The notes under the pieces were generated by a model that worked only from the letters and a program-made list of their open reading frames with translations, had not been told where the DNA came from and ran no database searches. From an uncultured beta proteobacterium (GTDB taxonomy: Bacteria; Pseudomonadota; Gammaproteobacteria; Burkholderiales; Burkholderiaceae_C): a stretch of 64,000 nucleotides of DNA. Position numbers and translations under genes: made by a program. Shown here in pieces: positions 54,822 to 64,000 of the stretch. Position 1 is the stretch's first letter. The number at the start of each line of letters is the position of its first letter. Where the stretch lies: positions 1-64,000 of the forward strand of contig CAIPZV010000034.1 in the NCBI GenBank assembly GCA_903869595.1, in the 5' to 3' direction.

Positions 54822-54855
54822 ACGCCTCTGGTTTCTACTAATCGGGTAGTGCGCT

Positions 54856-55476
54856 ATGCCCACGCTCACAACAGAAAACGCTTCCCCTGAGTCCGATACA
54901 GGCCTGCGCGAGCTGCGCCAGAGCAGTGACAAAATCTTGTCTGGCCGTTTTCTGCAAGTCTTTAGCGACCAGGTGACGCTGCCCGATGGCAAAAACACGT
55001 TCCGTGAATACATCGTCCATCCGGGCGCGGTCATGGTCATCCCTCTTTTGACCGATGACCAGGGCTCAACCCGCATCGTGCTGGAGCGCCAGTTCCGTTA
55101 CCCAGTGGGCGAAGTAATGATCGAACTTCCTGCGGGCAAGCGCGATGGCCAAGAAGATTTGCTGCTGTGTGCCCAGCGCGAACTGCGCGAAGAGACTGGC
55201 TACACCGCCACCCAATGGGCGCATGCCGGGGTGCTGCATCCCTGTATTTCCTATTCCACCGAGTACATCGACATTTGGTTTGCCCAAGGCTTGCAAGCCG
55301 GGCCGGCCCAGTTGGATGCCGGTGAGTTTTTAGAGGTATTCAGTGCCAGCACGGACGAATTTTTTGCCTGGTGCCGCGATGGCCGTATCACCGATGCCAA
55401 AACCTTGACTGGCGCGCTTTGGCTGCAAAACTACCTCAGCGGCGCATGGCCGCTGCAATGGCGGGACGCCGCATGA
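54856..55476 (+). CDS. NUDIX hydrolase (ADP-ribose pyrophosphatase-like)
   Basis: ELPAGKRDGQEDLLLCAQRELREETGYTATQW Nudix box. Confidence 0.92.
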   Translation: MPTLTTENASPESDTGLRELRQSSDKILSGRFLQVFSDQVTLPDGKNTFREYIVHPGAVMVIPLLTDDQGSTRIVLERQFRYPVGEVMIELPAGKRDGQEDLLLCAQRELREETGYTATQWAHAGVLHPCISYSTEYIDIWFAQGLQAGPAQLDAGEFLEVFSASTDEFFAWCRDGRITDAKTLTGALWLQNYLSGAWPLQWRDAA

Positions 55477-55985
55477 AAGTGCTGGACTTGCAATGCGCCC
55501 AGGGCCACGGCTTTGAGGGTTGGTTTGGCTCGGAGGAAGACTTTCAATCGCAACATGCGCGCGCGCTAGTGCAATGCCCTTTGTGTGGCGACGCCAGCAT
55601 CAGCAAAAAACTGAGCGCACCGCGCCTCAATTTGTCGCGCGCTTCTGCTCCTGAGTCGTCTGACCGGGCTGAGCGGTCTGAAGCGTTTGCGCAGCCCGAG
55701 CGCGCTGATCGGTCCGAGCAAAGCGACAAAGCCCTGGCCGTGGCCGGCCCGCAAGACGCGGACATGGCTAAACGCTGGATGGAAATTGGCCGCCACTTGA
55801 TGGCCAACACCACCGATGTGGGCCAGAACTTTGCCGAAGAGGCCCGCAAAATCCATTACGGCGAAGCCCCCGAGCGCGGCATCCGCGGCCAAACCAGCGC
55901 CCGCGAAGCGCGCGCGCTGATGGAGGAGGGCATAGGCGTGTTGCCCTTTGCCTTGCCCGAGGCGCTCACAGGGCCGTTGCAGTAG
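55473..55985 (+). CDS. DUF1178 family protein
   Basis: MKVLDLQCAQGHGFEGWFGSEEDFQSQHARALVQCPLCGDASISKKLSAPRLNLS. Confidence 0.9.
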   Translation: MKVLDLQCAQGHGFEGWFGSEEDFQSQHARALVQCPLCGDASISKKLSAPRLNLSRASAPESSDRAERSEAFAQPERADRSEQSDKALAVAGPQDADMAKRWMEIGRHLMANTTDVGQNFAEEARKIHYGEAPERGIRGQTSAREARALMEEGIGVLPFALPEALTGPLQ

Positions 55986-55990
55986 TCTGG

Positions 55991-57764
55991 CTAAACGTTA
56001 AATTGCAGCGCCGCCAGTCCGGCATAGACGCCGCCGCGCGCAACCAGTTGCGCGTGCGTGCCTTGCTCTACCAGACGGCCTTTATCTAGCACCACAATCA
56101 AGTCGGCTTTTTGCACGGTGGCCAGGCGGTGCGCGATGACCAAAGTGGTGCGGTTGCGCATGGCTGATTCGAGCGCGGCTTGCACCATGCGTTCACTTTC
56201 GGCATCCAGCGCGCTGGTGGCTTCGTCTAGCAGCAGCAAAGGCGGGTTTTTCAGCATGGCGCGCGCAATCGCAATGCGCTGGCGCTGCCCGCCGGACAGG
56301 CGCAAACCGCGCTCGCCTAAAAAGGTGTCATAACCCTGTGGCAGGGTGCTGATAAATTCATGCGCAAAAGCCGCCTCGGCAGCCTGGCGCACTTCTTCGT
56401 CCGTCGCGTCGGGTTTGCCGTAGCGGATGTTTTCTAGGGCGCTGTTCGAAAAAATCACGGCGTCTTGCGGCACTATGCCGATGCGTGCGCGTAGGTCGCT
56501 CAGCGCCATGTCATGGGTCGCCACGCCGTCTAGCGTAATGCGGCCCGACTGCGGGTCATAAAAACGCAGTAGCAACTGAAACACCGTGCTCTTGCCCGCG
56601 CCGCTGGGCCCAACGATGGCCACGGTTTGCCCAGCCTGGATGTCTAGCGTGAACCCGGATAAGGCCTCTTGCAGCGGGCGCGAGGGGTAGTGGAAATGCA
56701 ATGCCTCAAAGCGCACCGCGCTACCGGCCTGCGGCAGGGGCGCAGCTACGGGAGAAATAGGTGAGGCAATAGGCGAGCGGGTGCAGCAACTCCATCAAGC
56801 GCTCGGTCGCGCCTGCAGCGCGCAGCAAGTCGCCATAGACTTCGCCCAGCACCGCAAAGGCGCTGGCCAGCAAAATCACATACACCACCGTCTGCCCCAA
56901 ATCACCCGCCGTAATGCGCCCGGCGACCACCGCTTGCGTGCCCTGGTACAAGCCCCAGAGCAGCGCCGCCGAGGTGGCGATGATGATGAAACACACCAAT
57001 ATGGAACGCGCGCTGATGCGGCGAATAGCGGTGTCAAACGCATTGCGGGTAGACAGGCTAAAGCGGTCCGACTCACGGCCTTCAGCGGTATAGCTTTGCA
57101 CCACCGGAATCGCATTGAGCACCTCGGCGGCAATCGCGCTGGAGTCGGCAATGCGGTCCTGGCTGGCGCGCGAGAGCTTGCGCACCCGCCGCCCGAACCA
57201 GAGGCTGGGCATCACGATCAGGATCAGCACCAGCGTCACTTGCAGCATTACGATCGGGTTGGTCCAGATTAGCACGCTCAAAGCGCCCAGGCCCAGCACC
57301 GCGTTGCGCAAGCCCATGCTCAGCGAGGAGCCGACCACGGTTTGCACTAGCGTGGTGTCTGCCGACAAGCGGGAAAGCACTTCGCCGGTCTGCGTGGTTT
57401 CAAAAAACTCCGGGCTTTGCTGTAACACATGGTGGTACACCGCGTTGCGGATATCGGCGGTGACGCGCTCACCCAGCCAGCTCACCATGTAAAAGCGCAG
57501 CGCCGAAAAAATCCCCAATGCGCTGGCCACACCAAACAGCAAAGCAAAGTGCTCGCGCATGGCCACCATCTGCTCGCCTTTGTCCTGGCGTACCAGACCG
57601 CCGTCGATCAGCATGCGCAGCGCCACCGGAAAAGCCAGCGTGGCCGTGGCCGCCATCACCAAAAACACCAAGGCCAAGCCGATGCGCCCCCGGTAAGGCG
57701 TTAAAAACGGGATCAGACCGGTCAGAGATTTGGGGCTTTGGGATTTGGTGCGTTCGGTCGTCAT
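55991..57764 (-). pseudogene. MsbA-like ABC exporter (TM + ATPase) split by a frameshift near 56.77 kb; may be a sequencing or assembly error
   Basis: TM domain ORF 56721..57764 and NBD ORF 55991..56716 ([36 protein letters not shown]) in different frames; the NBD frame reads upstream as [33 protein letters not shown]. Confidence 0.8.
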
Positions 57765-58200
57765 AGGGTTATCTGATGGGGCAAAAGGGGGCCCTTGCAG
57801 GATTGTCAGCAGGCGCTATTGTCGCGGCGTTTACGCACTTGCCGCCTTCACTGGGGTTGCCAAGCCTGGCGCCCGCTTCGCGCGGCCTCCCGGCGCTGTG
57901 CCTTCGCCAACCCAGCCCACTTTCGCAGGTTTAAACCCTAGTCGCACACCCGCTTTGGCGCCCCGCCTCTCAACCGGTCGTTAACCCCCTTATTACTTAT
58001 TACTAATTATTAATTTAATAATAATACCTATATATAAAATATTCATCAAGAAAATTAATCAATACCAGACTTTAGTTCGCAAGAGAAGTGTCATTTGACT
58101 ATATTGGACAGTTAATCATTGAAAATTGCCGTAAACTCGACCCGCGGTGGTATCATCTGGCCCGTTGGACTGGCCTAATGGCTAAAAAGCCTGTGGTTTG

Positions 58201-58260
58201 AGCGCTTAATTTGGCTGGTGCGGTTTTAGCGGCACCCGTCCAAATCTAAGCGTTATTTTT
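58201..58260 (+). promoter_or_regulatory. long imperfect hairpin followed by a T-rich run immediately before the RBS of the 58271 gene
   Basis: AGCGCTTA/TAAGCGTT (7 of 8 paired), ATTTGG/CCAAAT and GGTGC/GCACC stems, then ATTTTT, then AGGAAAAG RBS. Confidence 0.55.
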
Positions 58261-58270
58261 AGGAAAAGAA

Positions 58271-59620
58271 ATGATTTTTTTAAACAATAATGTTCGTTGG
58301 TCTTGGGGCATTTTTCCCCTTGCTGCAGCCCTGCTGGTTGCTTGCGGAGGCGGCGGCAGCGGAACGCCGGCGCAGACAGCCCAAACCATCACCTTCGGCG
58401 CCGCGCCAAGCCTCATTGCTGGGGGTTCCGGGACCGTCAGCGCCACGGGCGGCGCCTCGGGCAATGCGGTGACCTTTAGCAGTTCTACGACTTCCGTCTG
58501 TACGGTTACGGGCAGTTCGGTAACCGCTTTGACGGCTGGCACCTGCTCGATAACGGCAAATCAGCTGGGTAACACGAGTTACCTGGCGGCAACTGCTGCC
58601 ACTCAAAATATTACCGTTAGGCCTAGTGCTTTGGGCAAGGCAGTAGATGGCTACATCCAATATGCCAAAGCGATCTTGGATGAGAACGACGATGGCGTGT
58701 GTGGTACCACCGAGGCCACCGTGCTAACCGGTGCGACCGGCTCATACAGTTTTCCCGGCAAGGGCGAGCACTTGGTGTGTATCGTCGCCACGGCGGATTC
58801 GGTGGATGTCGGAACCGGCAAGGCCTTTACCGGGCAATTGCTGACCGCGCCTGGTGCCACCGTCGCGACGCCGCTCACCACGCTGGTTATGAACCGCGCC
58901 ATCACTGCGGGCTGGCCCACGGCAAGTTTCGACATCAGCGCTGCTTCAACGACTTTGATGTCGCAACTCGGTCTGTCTGGGGTGTCGCTGATGGCCACGG
59001 ACCCTGTAACCGCCAGCAGCGATACGCTGCTTAAAAAAGGCATGGCCGTGCAGTCCCTGGTTGATGGTATAGCCGGTGCCAGTACGCTGACCAGTGCGCA
59101 GGCTTCCCAAAAGTTGTCCTCTTATTTGGCGACCTTGTCGGCGCAGTCGACGGTGGTGATGAACAGCACTTTTGTCAGCAATTATGTAAGTGCAGTTAAC
59201 CAAACTACGACTTATGTGTCGACCGATGACGTCGCGGCGCTCAGTGCGGCAGTTACGGGCTCGTTAAGTGGCAAAACCAATATCTATTTAACCACCGGGA
59301 CACAAGATGCGCCTACCGCATTGGATGGATCAGTTAACAGTGGTAAAAATAATTATATTGCCGCAGTGGCTACGGATAGCACCTTTATAACTATTAGCAA
59401 CTGCTCGGCCAACGACACTATCACTTTGGCTGGAACGTCATTTCCTGATGCAGCCGTGACCATTGCCTCCACCTCCGCCGATGTGCGGATTATCAGAAAT
59501 AGTACGAAAGTCGTTAGTATTCTTTTGAAGAATATTATCCCCTCGGGTAACAGTACGCTGATTGAAGATATTGCGACCTTCAATGCGCTAGGAAAGTGCC
59601 AGATTTCAGCGTCGAATTAA
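58271..59620 (+). CDS. putative lipoprotein with an Ig-like/MBG-type repeat domain
   Basis: MIFLNNNVRWSWGIFPLAAALLVACGGGGSG lipobox; QTITFGAAPSLIAGGSGTVSATGGASGNAVTFSSSTTSVCTVTGSSVTALTAGTCSITANQLGNTSYLAA. Confidence 0.75.
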   Translation: MIFLNNNVRWSWGIFPLAAALLVACGGGGSGTPAQTAQTITFGAAPSLIAGGSGTVSATGGASGNAVTFSSSTTSVCTVTGSSVTALTAGTCSITANQLGNTSYLAATAATQNITVRPSALGKAVDGYIQYAKAILDENDDGVCGTTEATVLTGATGSYSFPGKGEHLVCIVATADSVDVGTGKAFTGQLLTAPGATVATPLTTLVMNRAITAGWPTASFDISAASTTLMSQLGLSGVSLMATDPVTASSDTLLKKGMAVQSLVDGIAGASTLTSAQASQKLSSYLATLSAQSTVVMNSTFVSNYVSAVNQTTTYVSTDDVAALSAAVTGSLSGKTNIYLTTGTQDAPTALDGSVNSGKNNYIAAVATDSTFITISNCSANDTITLAGTSFPDAAVTIASTSADVRIIRNSTKVVSILLKNIIPSGNSTLIEDIATFNALGKCQISASN

Positions 59621-59672
59621 TTTAATTTGTAGTCCAGTTTGAATTTTAAATTGCAATCGGAGAAATAACACA

Positions 59673-62600
59673 ATGACCACCATCATCTCAACGACAGTTA
59701 CCGCAGCTCAGGCAATCACTTACACCGCGGCAACTCCTGGAACATTGTTCCGCTCCATCAGCGATACCGCGGCGCATTTGGCTGCTCTTGATGCAGATGT
59801 GTTAGCCCGTTGCGCTACGGTAACGGTTACTGGGAACGCCACGATCCTGCAGGCCACCACGATATTTGCTGGCAATGCCAGTGCTAAGTTCGCGGAGGTG
59901 CATGGAACGGCTGCGGCTTTGGTGGTGCTGGATGTGGACTTACTCGCGAACGCTACGGCAGTCAATGTGACCGGGACTGCGGCCACGGTGTCCCAGGCCA
60001 CTACGCTGTACAGCGCCAACAGCGCCACGGTGTTCGCTGAGATCACCGGGACGGCAGCCACTTTGGCGGCTCTGGATGCCGATGTACTGGGTGCGGCGTC
60101 TGCGGTAACGGTCACTACGACTGCAACAGTGGCGCAAGCCAATACTATCTTCAATAATGCGTCGGGCGACATTGCCTATGCCGCCATCAGCGACACCGGA
60201 TTGGCCATTTCGACGACCATGTCCGCGAACTTGATCACTGCATTGAATGCGGCGACGGCAGTGACAGCGGATTCGGTGACTGCGGCGACCGCCACCGCTG
60301 CGATTGTGGATGCCCTATTTGGCGATATTGCTGCTTTGGAGTACACCCTGGTTAGCGATACCGCAGCCAACCTGTTTGACCTGCTGGACACCAACCCGGC
60401 CGCTTTGACGCCTGCGGTGGCGGTAGTCGCAACCGGGTCCTCCAGCCTCGCGGATGCAGAAGCCCTCTACGACGTCTACATCGCGGACGCACCATTGACG
60501 TTTGCGGAAATTACCGGTACGGCAGCCCTCCTGGCGGCCGCCGATGCCGACATGCTGGATCTCGCCGACGTGGTCACCGCTTCCGGATCTACGGATGCCA
60601 CAGACGCCGCCGCTTTGTATGCCGCGTACCCGACGGCAGTGATCGCCGAGCTGAGCGATGCTTACGCTGATTTGGCTGCGCTCTCGGATTCTGTGCTGGG
60701 TATGGCGACGGTGGTGACAGTGGATAACAGCGTCACCGCGGCAAATGCGACTGCCTTGTACGCCCGCGTTGGATCAGCTGCCAGTTTCACTGCAATTACC
60801 GGTACTGCGACGGCCTTGGCTGCAGTGAATATTCATGCCTTGCAGAACGCAGATGCGGTGACGGCTTCGGGCACAGCTACGGTTACGGAACTAAAGACCA
60901 TTTACCACGGCAATGCGGATACAGAATTCGCGGGAGTGAGTGGCACGGCCAGTGCATTGGCGACCTTGTTGGGTACCGCCGGTTACTCTGGCGCTTTAGA
61001 TAATGTAAGCATCGTTACCGCGACCGGAACGGCGACCGCCGCACAAGCAAGCACGATTTTCGCTGCCAACGCGGATGCGACCGTCACCTTTACTGCTATC
61101 AGCGGCACAGCGGCTGAATTGGCGGCGGTGGATGCTGATGCGCTGGATGTTGCAACCGATGTCACAGTGACTGGCGCTGCGACCGCCGCACAAGCCACCA
61201 CGATTTACACCGGCAATAACGACGCTACCTTTGAAGAGATTAGCGGCACCGCATCTGCGGTGGCTGCGGTCAACGCCACTGCGCTAGGCAACGCAGACGC
61301 GGTGACCGTAACTGGTGTGGCGACAGCAGCGCAAGCTACAACTATCTATACAGGCAACGCTGATGCCACCTTTGCAGAGATTAGCGGTACGGCGACCGCA
61401 TTGCAGGGTGTCAATGTGGCCGCGCTGGGACACGCCGATATGGTGACGGCATCTGGCGAGACCGATGCGGGCGATGCTTCTGACTTGTACGACTATTTTG
61501 ACGGCGATAGCGATACCGAGTTCAGCATTGCAGAGATTGCCGATACGGCCAGTGCCTTGGCTGCCTTGGACACTGCGGTGCTCGACACGGCGACATTGGT
61601 TACTGCGACGGGCACCACCACCGCAGCCGATGCGAAAACCTTGTACGCCCACTACAGCACAGCCCAGTTTGACTTGATCAGCGGTACCGCTTCGGCACTG
61701 GTGGCTTCCGGGGTCCGTGCGGCTCTGGCAAACGCGACCGACGTTACCGTCACGGGTATTGCCACTGTGACGCAGGTCAATTCGATTTTCCTGGTCAATG
61801 AGGCGGCTACCTATAGTACGATTTCCGGCACAGCGACTGCACTCAACACAGTGGATGCGATTGCTTTGGACAACGCTTCCCATGTGGTGGTCAAAGAAAC
61901 AGCATCTGCTATACAAGCGGCCTTTATTTTCAATAACACCGCAGACGCTGATTTTGCTTTGGCTACCATTTCGGATGCTTCGAGTGCATTGCTTGAGCTT
62001 GACGATTCGGTACTGACCGATGCTGCTCATGTGACCGTTACAGGCACTGCTGATGCAAGCGATGCGGGAGACATCTTCGCGCTCAACGCGCTAGCCACTT
62101 TCGCAGAAATTTCCGACACCGGCGCGGCCTTGGCTGACTTGGATGTAGACCTGCTGGCTCAGGCTGACGCGCTTACCGCGACCGGAGACACTTCAGCCGC
62201 CGATGCGACTACCATTTATGCGGCTAACAGCAGCGTGGAATTCGAAGCGATCCTCGATACCGCTGAAAACTTGCTATTGGTGGACTCCTCTGCACTGGCC
62301 CAGGCTACAACGGTCACCGCCTCGACAGCGACGGCGCAGGAAGCCACGGATCTGTTTGCCTACTATGCTGACACGATTTTTACCGAGATCAGCGATACCG
62401 CAAGCGCATTGCTCGATGTGGATGCGGCGCTCTTGGAAAGCGCCGGTGCAGTGGTAGCGTCTGGCACCACTGACGCCGCCGATGTGCAAGCCCTGTACGA
62501 CTACTTTCCCGCCGCCTCATTCGAAAGCGTGGAGGACGCAGCAACGGCATTGACAGAACTTCTGACCACCGATGGCTATGCGGATGCTTTAGCTAATGCT

Positions 62601-64000
62601 GACTTGGTGACGGCAACCGATACCACGGATGTCGCCGATGCGGCAGACTTGTTGGCGGTTTATGCGGATGCGCATTTTGAAGAGATCACGGGTTCTGCTG
62701 CAGAGATCGCGGCCCTGGGTTCTACTGCCCTGGAAAACACCGACCTGCTGACGGTGACTGGCGATGCGGCGACCGCGGCTGAACTGGCCATTATTTATGC
62801 GGCCGTCCCGGCGACAACCTTGGACGAAGTGGCCGACACGGCAAGCAACTTGGCTGGATTGTTGGCTGACGAACCCGATGCCTTAGACCATGTGGACTTG
62901 GTGACAGTAGCAGGCGATGTTGCTACGGCTGAGCAAGTGGGTGCGATTTACGGTGCCAACGATTCTGCGACCTTCGAAGCCGTCAGCGATACCGGAAGTG
63001 CGTTGGCGGATCTGTTGGATACCTATGGCGACGCCTTGGATAACGCCACGGCCGTTACCGTCACCGGAACCGGTGATGATGCCACCTCGGCAGCCGATGC
63101 AACTGTGATTTACGCTGCGAACGACGCGGCGACATTTGAAGAGATCAGTGATACGGCAGCTCATTTGTTGGCTGTTGATACGGGTGCGCTGGAAGCTGCT
63201 GAAACAGTGACGGTTACTAGCTCTTCAGCAGCAAATGCAGAAACGCTGTCGAATGGCTTCTATGATGGAACACCGGTCTTTGTTCTGATCAGCGATACTG
63301 CTGCTAACTTGCTGGACAATGCTTCTGATGCGGTGCTGCAAAGTGCCGAAGATGTGGCCGCCACGGGTACCACCTCTGCAGCGAATGCGAAATTGCTGTT
63401 TGCCGTCGTCAGCGATGCAACCTATGTAGAGATTGCAGACACTGCTGCTGCCTTGCTGACTGTGAATGTGGTGGCTCTGGGTCTCGCTGAGACGGTTACT
63501 GCCACCGGCACCACTACTGCTGCGCGCGCACTGGCTCTGTTCAATTACTACGACGCCGTGGAATTTGCCCAGGTCACCGATACCGCCGCGAACTTGTATG
63601 TTGCGCTTGCTGCGCTGGGCAATGCAAGCAATTTGAATGTCACGGGTATCGCCTCTGCTACCAAGGCTGAAGCGATTTTTGCGGCCAATGACCTGGCTGA
63701 ATTCGTCACTATCAAAGACACTGCGTCCGCATTGGCTGGCATTGCCGAATCGGGTGCATTGGCTGCGGCAACCAACGTCACCGTTACCGGTGAAGCCGAT
63801 GCTGCACAAGCACTGGCCATCTACGAAGCCAACGGCGACGCTACTTTTGTTACCGTGAAGGACACCTCCAGCAATTTGGCGGACAGCGCGGATGCCCTGG
63901 GCAATGCCGCCAGCGTGGTCGTCACGGACGCGGCCTCTGCGGCGGACGCAGAAGCTATTTACGCAGGGAACAGCGACGTCACCTTCTCGGAAATCACGGA
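59673..64000 (+). CDS. giant Ala/Thr/Asp-rich repeat protein (beta-strand repeat / adhesin or S-layer-like), 3' end outside window
   Basis: Continuous open frame from ATG 59673 (GGAGAAA RBS) to the window edge, more than 1440 codons; MTTIISTTVTAAQAITYTAATPGTLFRSISDTAAHLAALDADVL...; repeats of VTVTGxATAAQATTIYxxNxDATFxEISGTAxALxxVxxxALGNAD; absent from the ORF track because no stop is reached. Confidence 0.88.
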   Translation, partial: MTTIISTTVTAAQAITYTAATPGTLFRSISDTAAHLAALDADVLARCATVTVTGNATILQATTIFAGNASAKFAEVHGTAAALVVLDVDLLANATAVNVTGTAATVSQATTLYSANSATVFAEITGTAATLAALDADVLGAASAVTVTTTATVAQANTIFNNASGDIAYAAISDTGLAISTTMSANLITALNAATAVTADSVTAATATAAIVDALFGDIAALEYTLVSDTAANLFDLLDTNPAALTPAVAVVATGSSSLADAEALYDVYIADAPLTFAEITGTAALLAAADADMLDLADVVTASGSTDATDAAALYAAYPTAVIAELSDAYADLAALSDSVLGMATVVTVDNSVTAANATALYARVGSAASFTAITGTATALAAVNIHALQNADAVTASGTATVTELKTIYHGNADTEFAGVSGTASALATLLGTAGYSGALDNVSIVTATGTATAAQASTIFAANADATVTFTAISGTAAELAAVDADALDVATDVTVTGAATAAQATTIYTGNNDATFEEISGTASAVAAVNATALGNADAVTVTGVATAAQATTIYTGNADATFAEISGTATALQGVNVAALGHADMVTASGETDAGDASDLYDYFDGDSDTEFSIAEIADTASALAALDTAVLDTATLVTATGTTTAADAKTLYAHYSTAQFDLISGTASALVASGVRAALANATDVTVTGIATVTQVNSIFLVNEAATYSTISGTATALNTVDAIALDNASHVVVKETASAIQAAFIFNNTADADFALATISDASSALLELDDSVLTDAAHVTVTGTADASDAGDIFALNALATFAEISDTGAALADLDVDLLAQADALTATGDTSAADATTIYAANSSVEFEAILDTAENLLLVDSSALAQATTVTASTATAQEATDLFAYYADTIFTEISDTASALLDVDAALLESAGAVVASGTTDAADVQALYDYFPAASFESVEDAATALTELLTTDGYADALANADLVTATDTTDVADAADLLAVYADAHFEEITGSAAEIAALGSTALENTDLLTVTGDAATAAELAIIYAAVPATTLDEVADTASNLAGLLADEPDALDHVDLVTVAGDVATAEQVGAIYGANDSATFEAVSDTGSALADLLDTYGDALDNATAVTVTGTGDDATSAADATVIYAANDAATFEEISDTAAHLLAVDTGALEAAETVTVTSSSAANAETLSNGFYDGTPVFVLISDTAANLLDNASDAVLQSAEDVAATGTTSAANAKLLFAVVSDATYVEIADTAAALLTVNVVALGLAETVTATGTTTAARALALFNYYDAVEFAQVTDTAANLYVALAALGNASNLNVTGIASATKAEAIFAANDLAEFVTIKDTASALAGIAESGALAAATNVTVTGEADAAQALAIYEANGDATFVTVKDTSSNLADSADALGNAASVVVTDAASAADAEAIYAGNSDVTFSEIT
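59745..64000 (+). repeat. array of about 30 degenerate coding repeats, basic period 141 bp (47 aa)
   Basis: Adjacent units start exactly 141 bp apart at 61161, 61302 and 61443; other units vary in length. Confidence 0.85.

Noticed and set aside
58140-58200. Known riboswitch (c-di-GMP-I like) upstream of the lipoprotein gene
   Set aside because: GGCTAAAAAGCC-type segments are present but the conserved c-di-GMP-I core is not; left as an unclassified leader.
61284-63820. Long antisense ORFs (e.g. 61284..62030 - 248 aa; 63225..63809 - 194 aa) opposite the giant repeat gene
   Set aside because: They are Cys/Arg/Gly-rich shadow ORFs created by the biased codon pattern of the repeat gene, with no RBS or domain signal.
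1-64000. CRISPR array, prophage or IS element
   Set aside because: No regularly spaced short repeats with unique spacers outside the coding repeat array, and no transposase, integrase or phage structural genes recognised.

Overview
The window looks like a GC-rich betaproteobacterial (Comamonadaceae-like) chromosome segment. This placement is inferred from protein character and gene order; no search was run. Most of it is core genome: gabD/Fe-ADH, a DUF1501/DUF1800 pair, alaS, fpr, a PfkB kinase, suhB, trmJ, cysE, mog, yjgA, pmbA, yqeY-rpsU, iorAB, cobA, ybiB, tsaD, rpsO-pnp, tpiA-secG, tRNA-Leu(GAG), the full nuoA-N operon, NUDIX/DUF1178 genes and an ABC exporter. Accessory material is concentrated in five places. 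(1) At 11.9-16.9 kb there is a toxin-antitoxin cluster. It contains a fused AbrB/HigB deletion scar and a vapBC module flanked by a 69-bp direct repeat of the mog 3' end, whose four mismatches are all synonymous. (2) At 22-24.7 kb an island encodes a protein with diadenylate-cyclase-like DGA and GTRHR motifs next to a higBA-like pair. (3) At 27.6-29.3 kb an AT-rich two-gene island is preceded by a large inverted repeat. (4) At 56.7 kb an ABC exporter is split by a frameshift. (5) At 58.2-64 kb a lipoprotein gene is followed by a giant open-ended repeat protein (47-aa / 141-bp units) that is missing from the ORF track because it has no stop inside the window. The top candidates for follow-up are the DAC-like island, the giant repeat protein and the vapBC/mog duplication.
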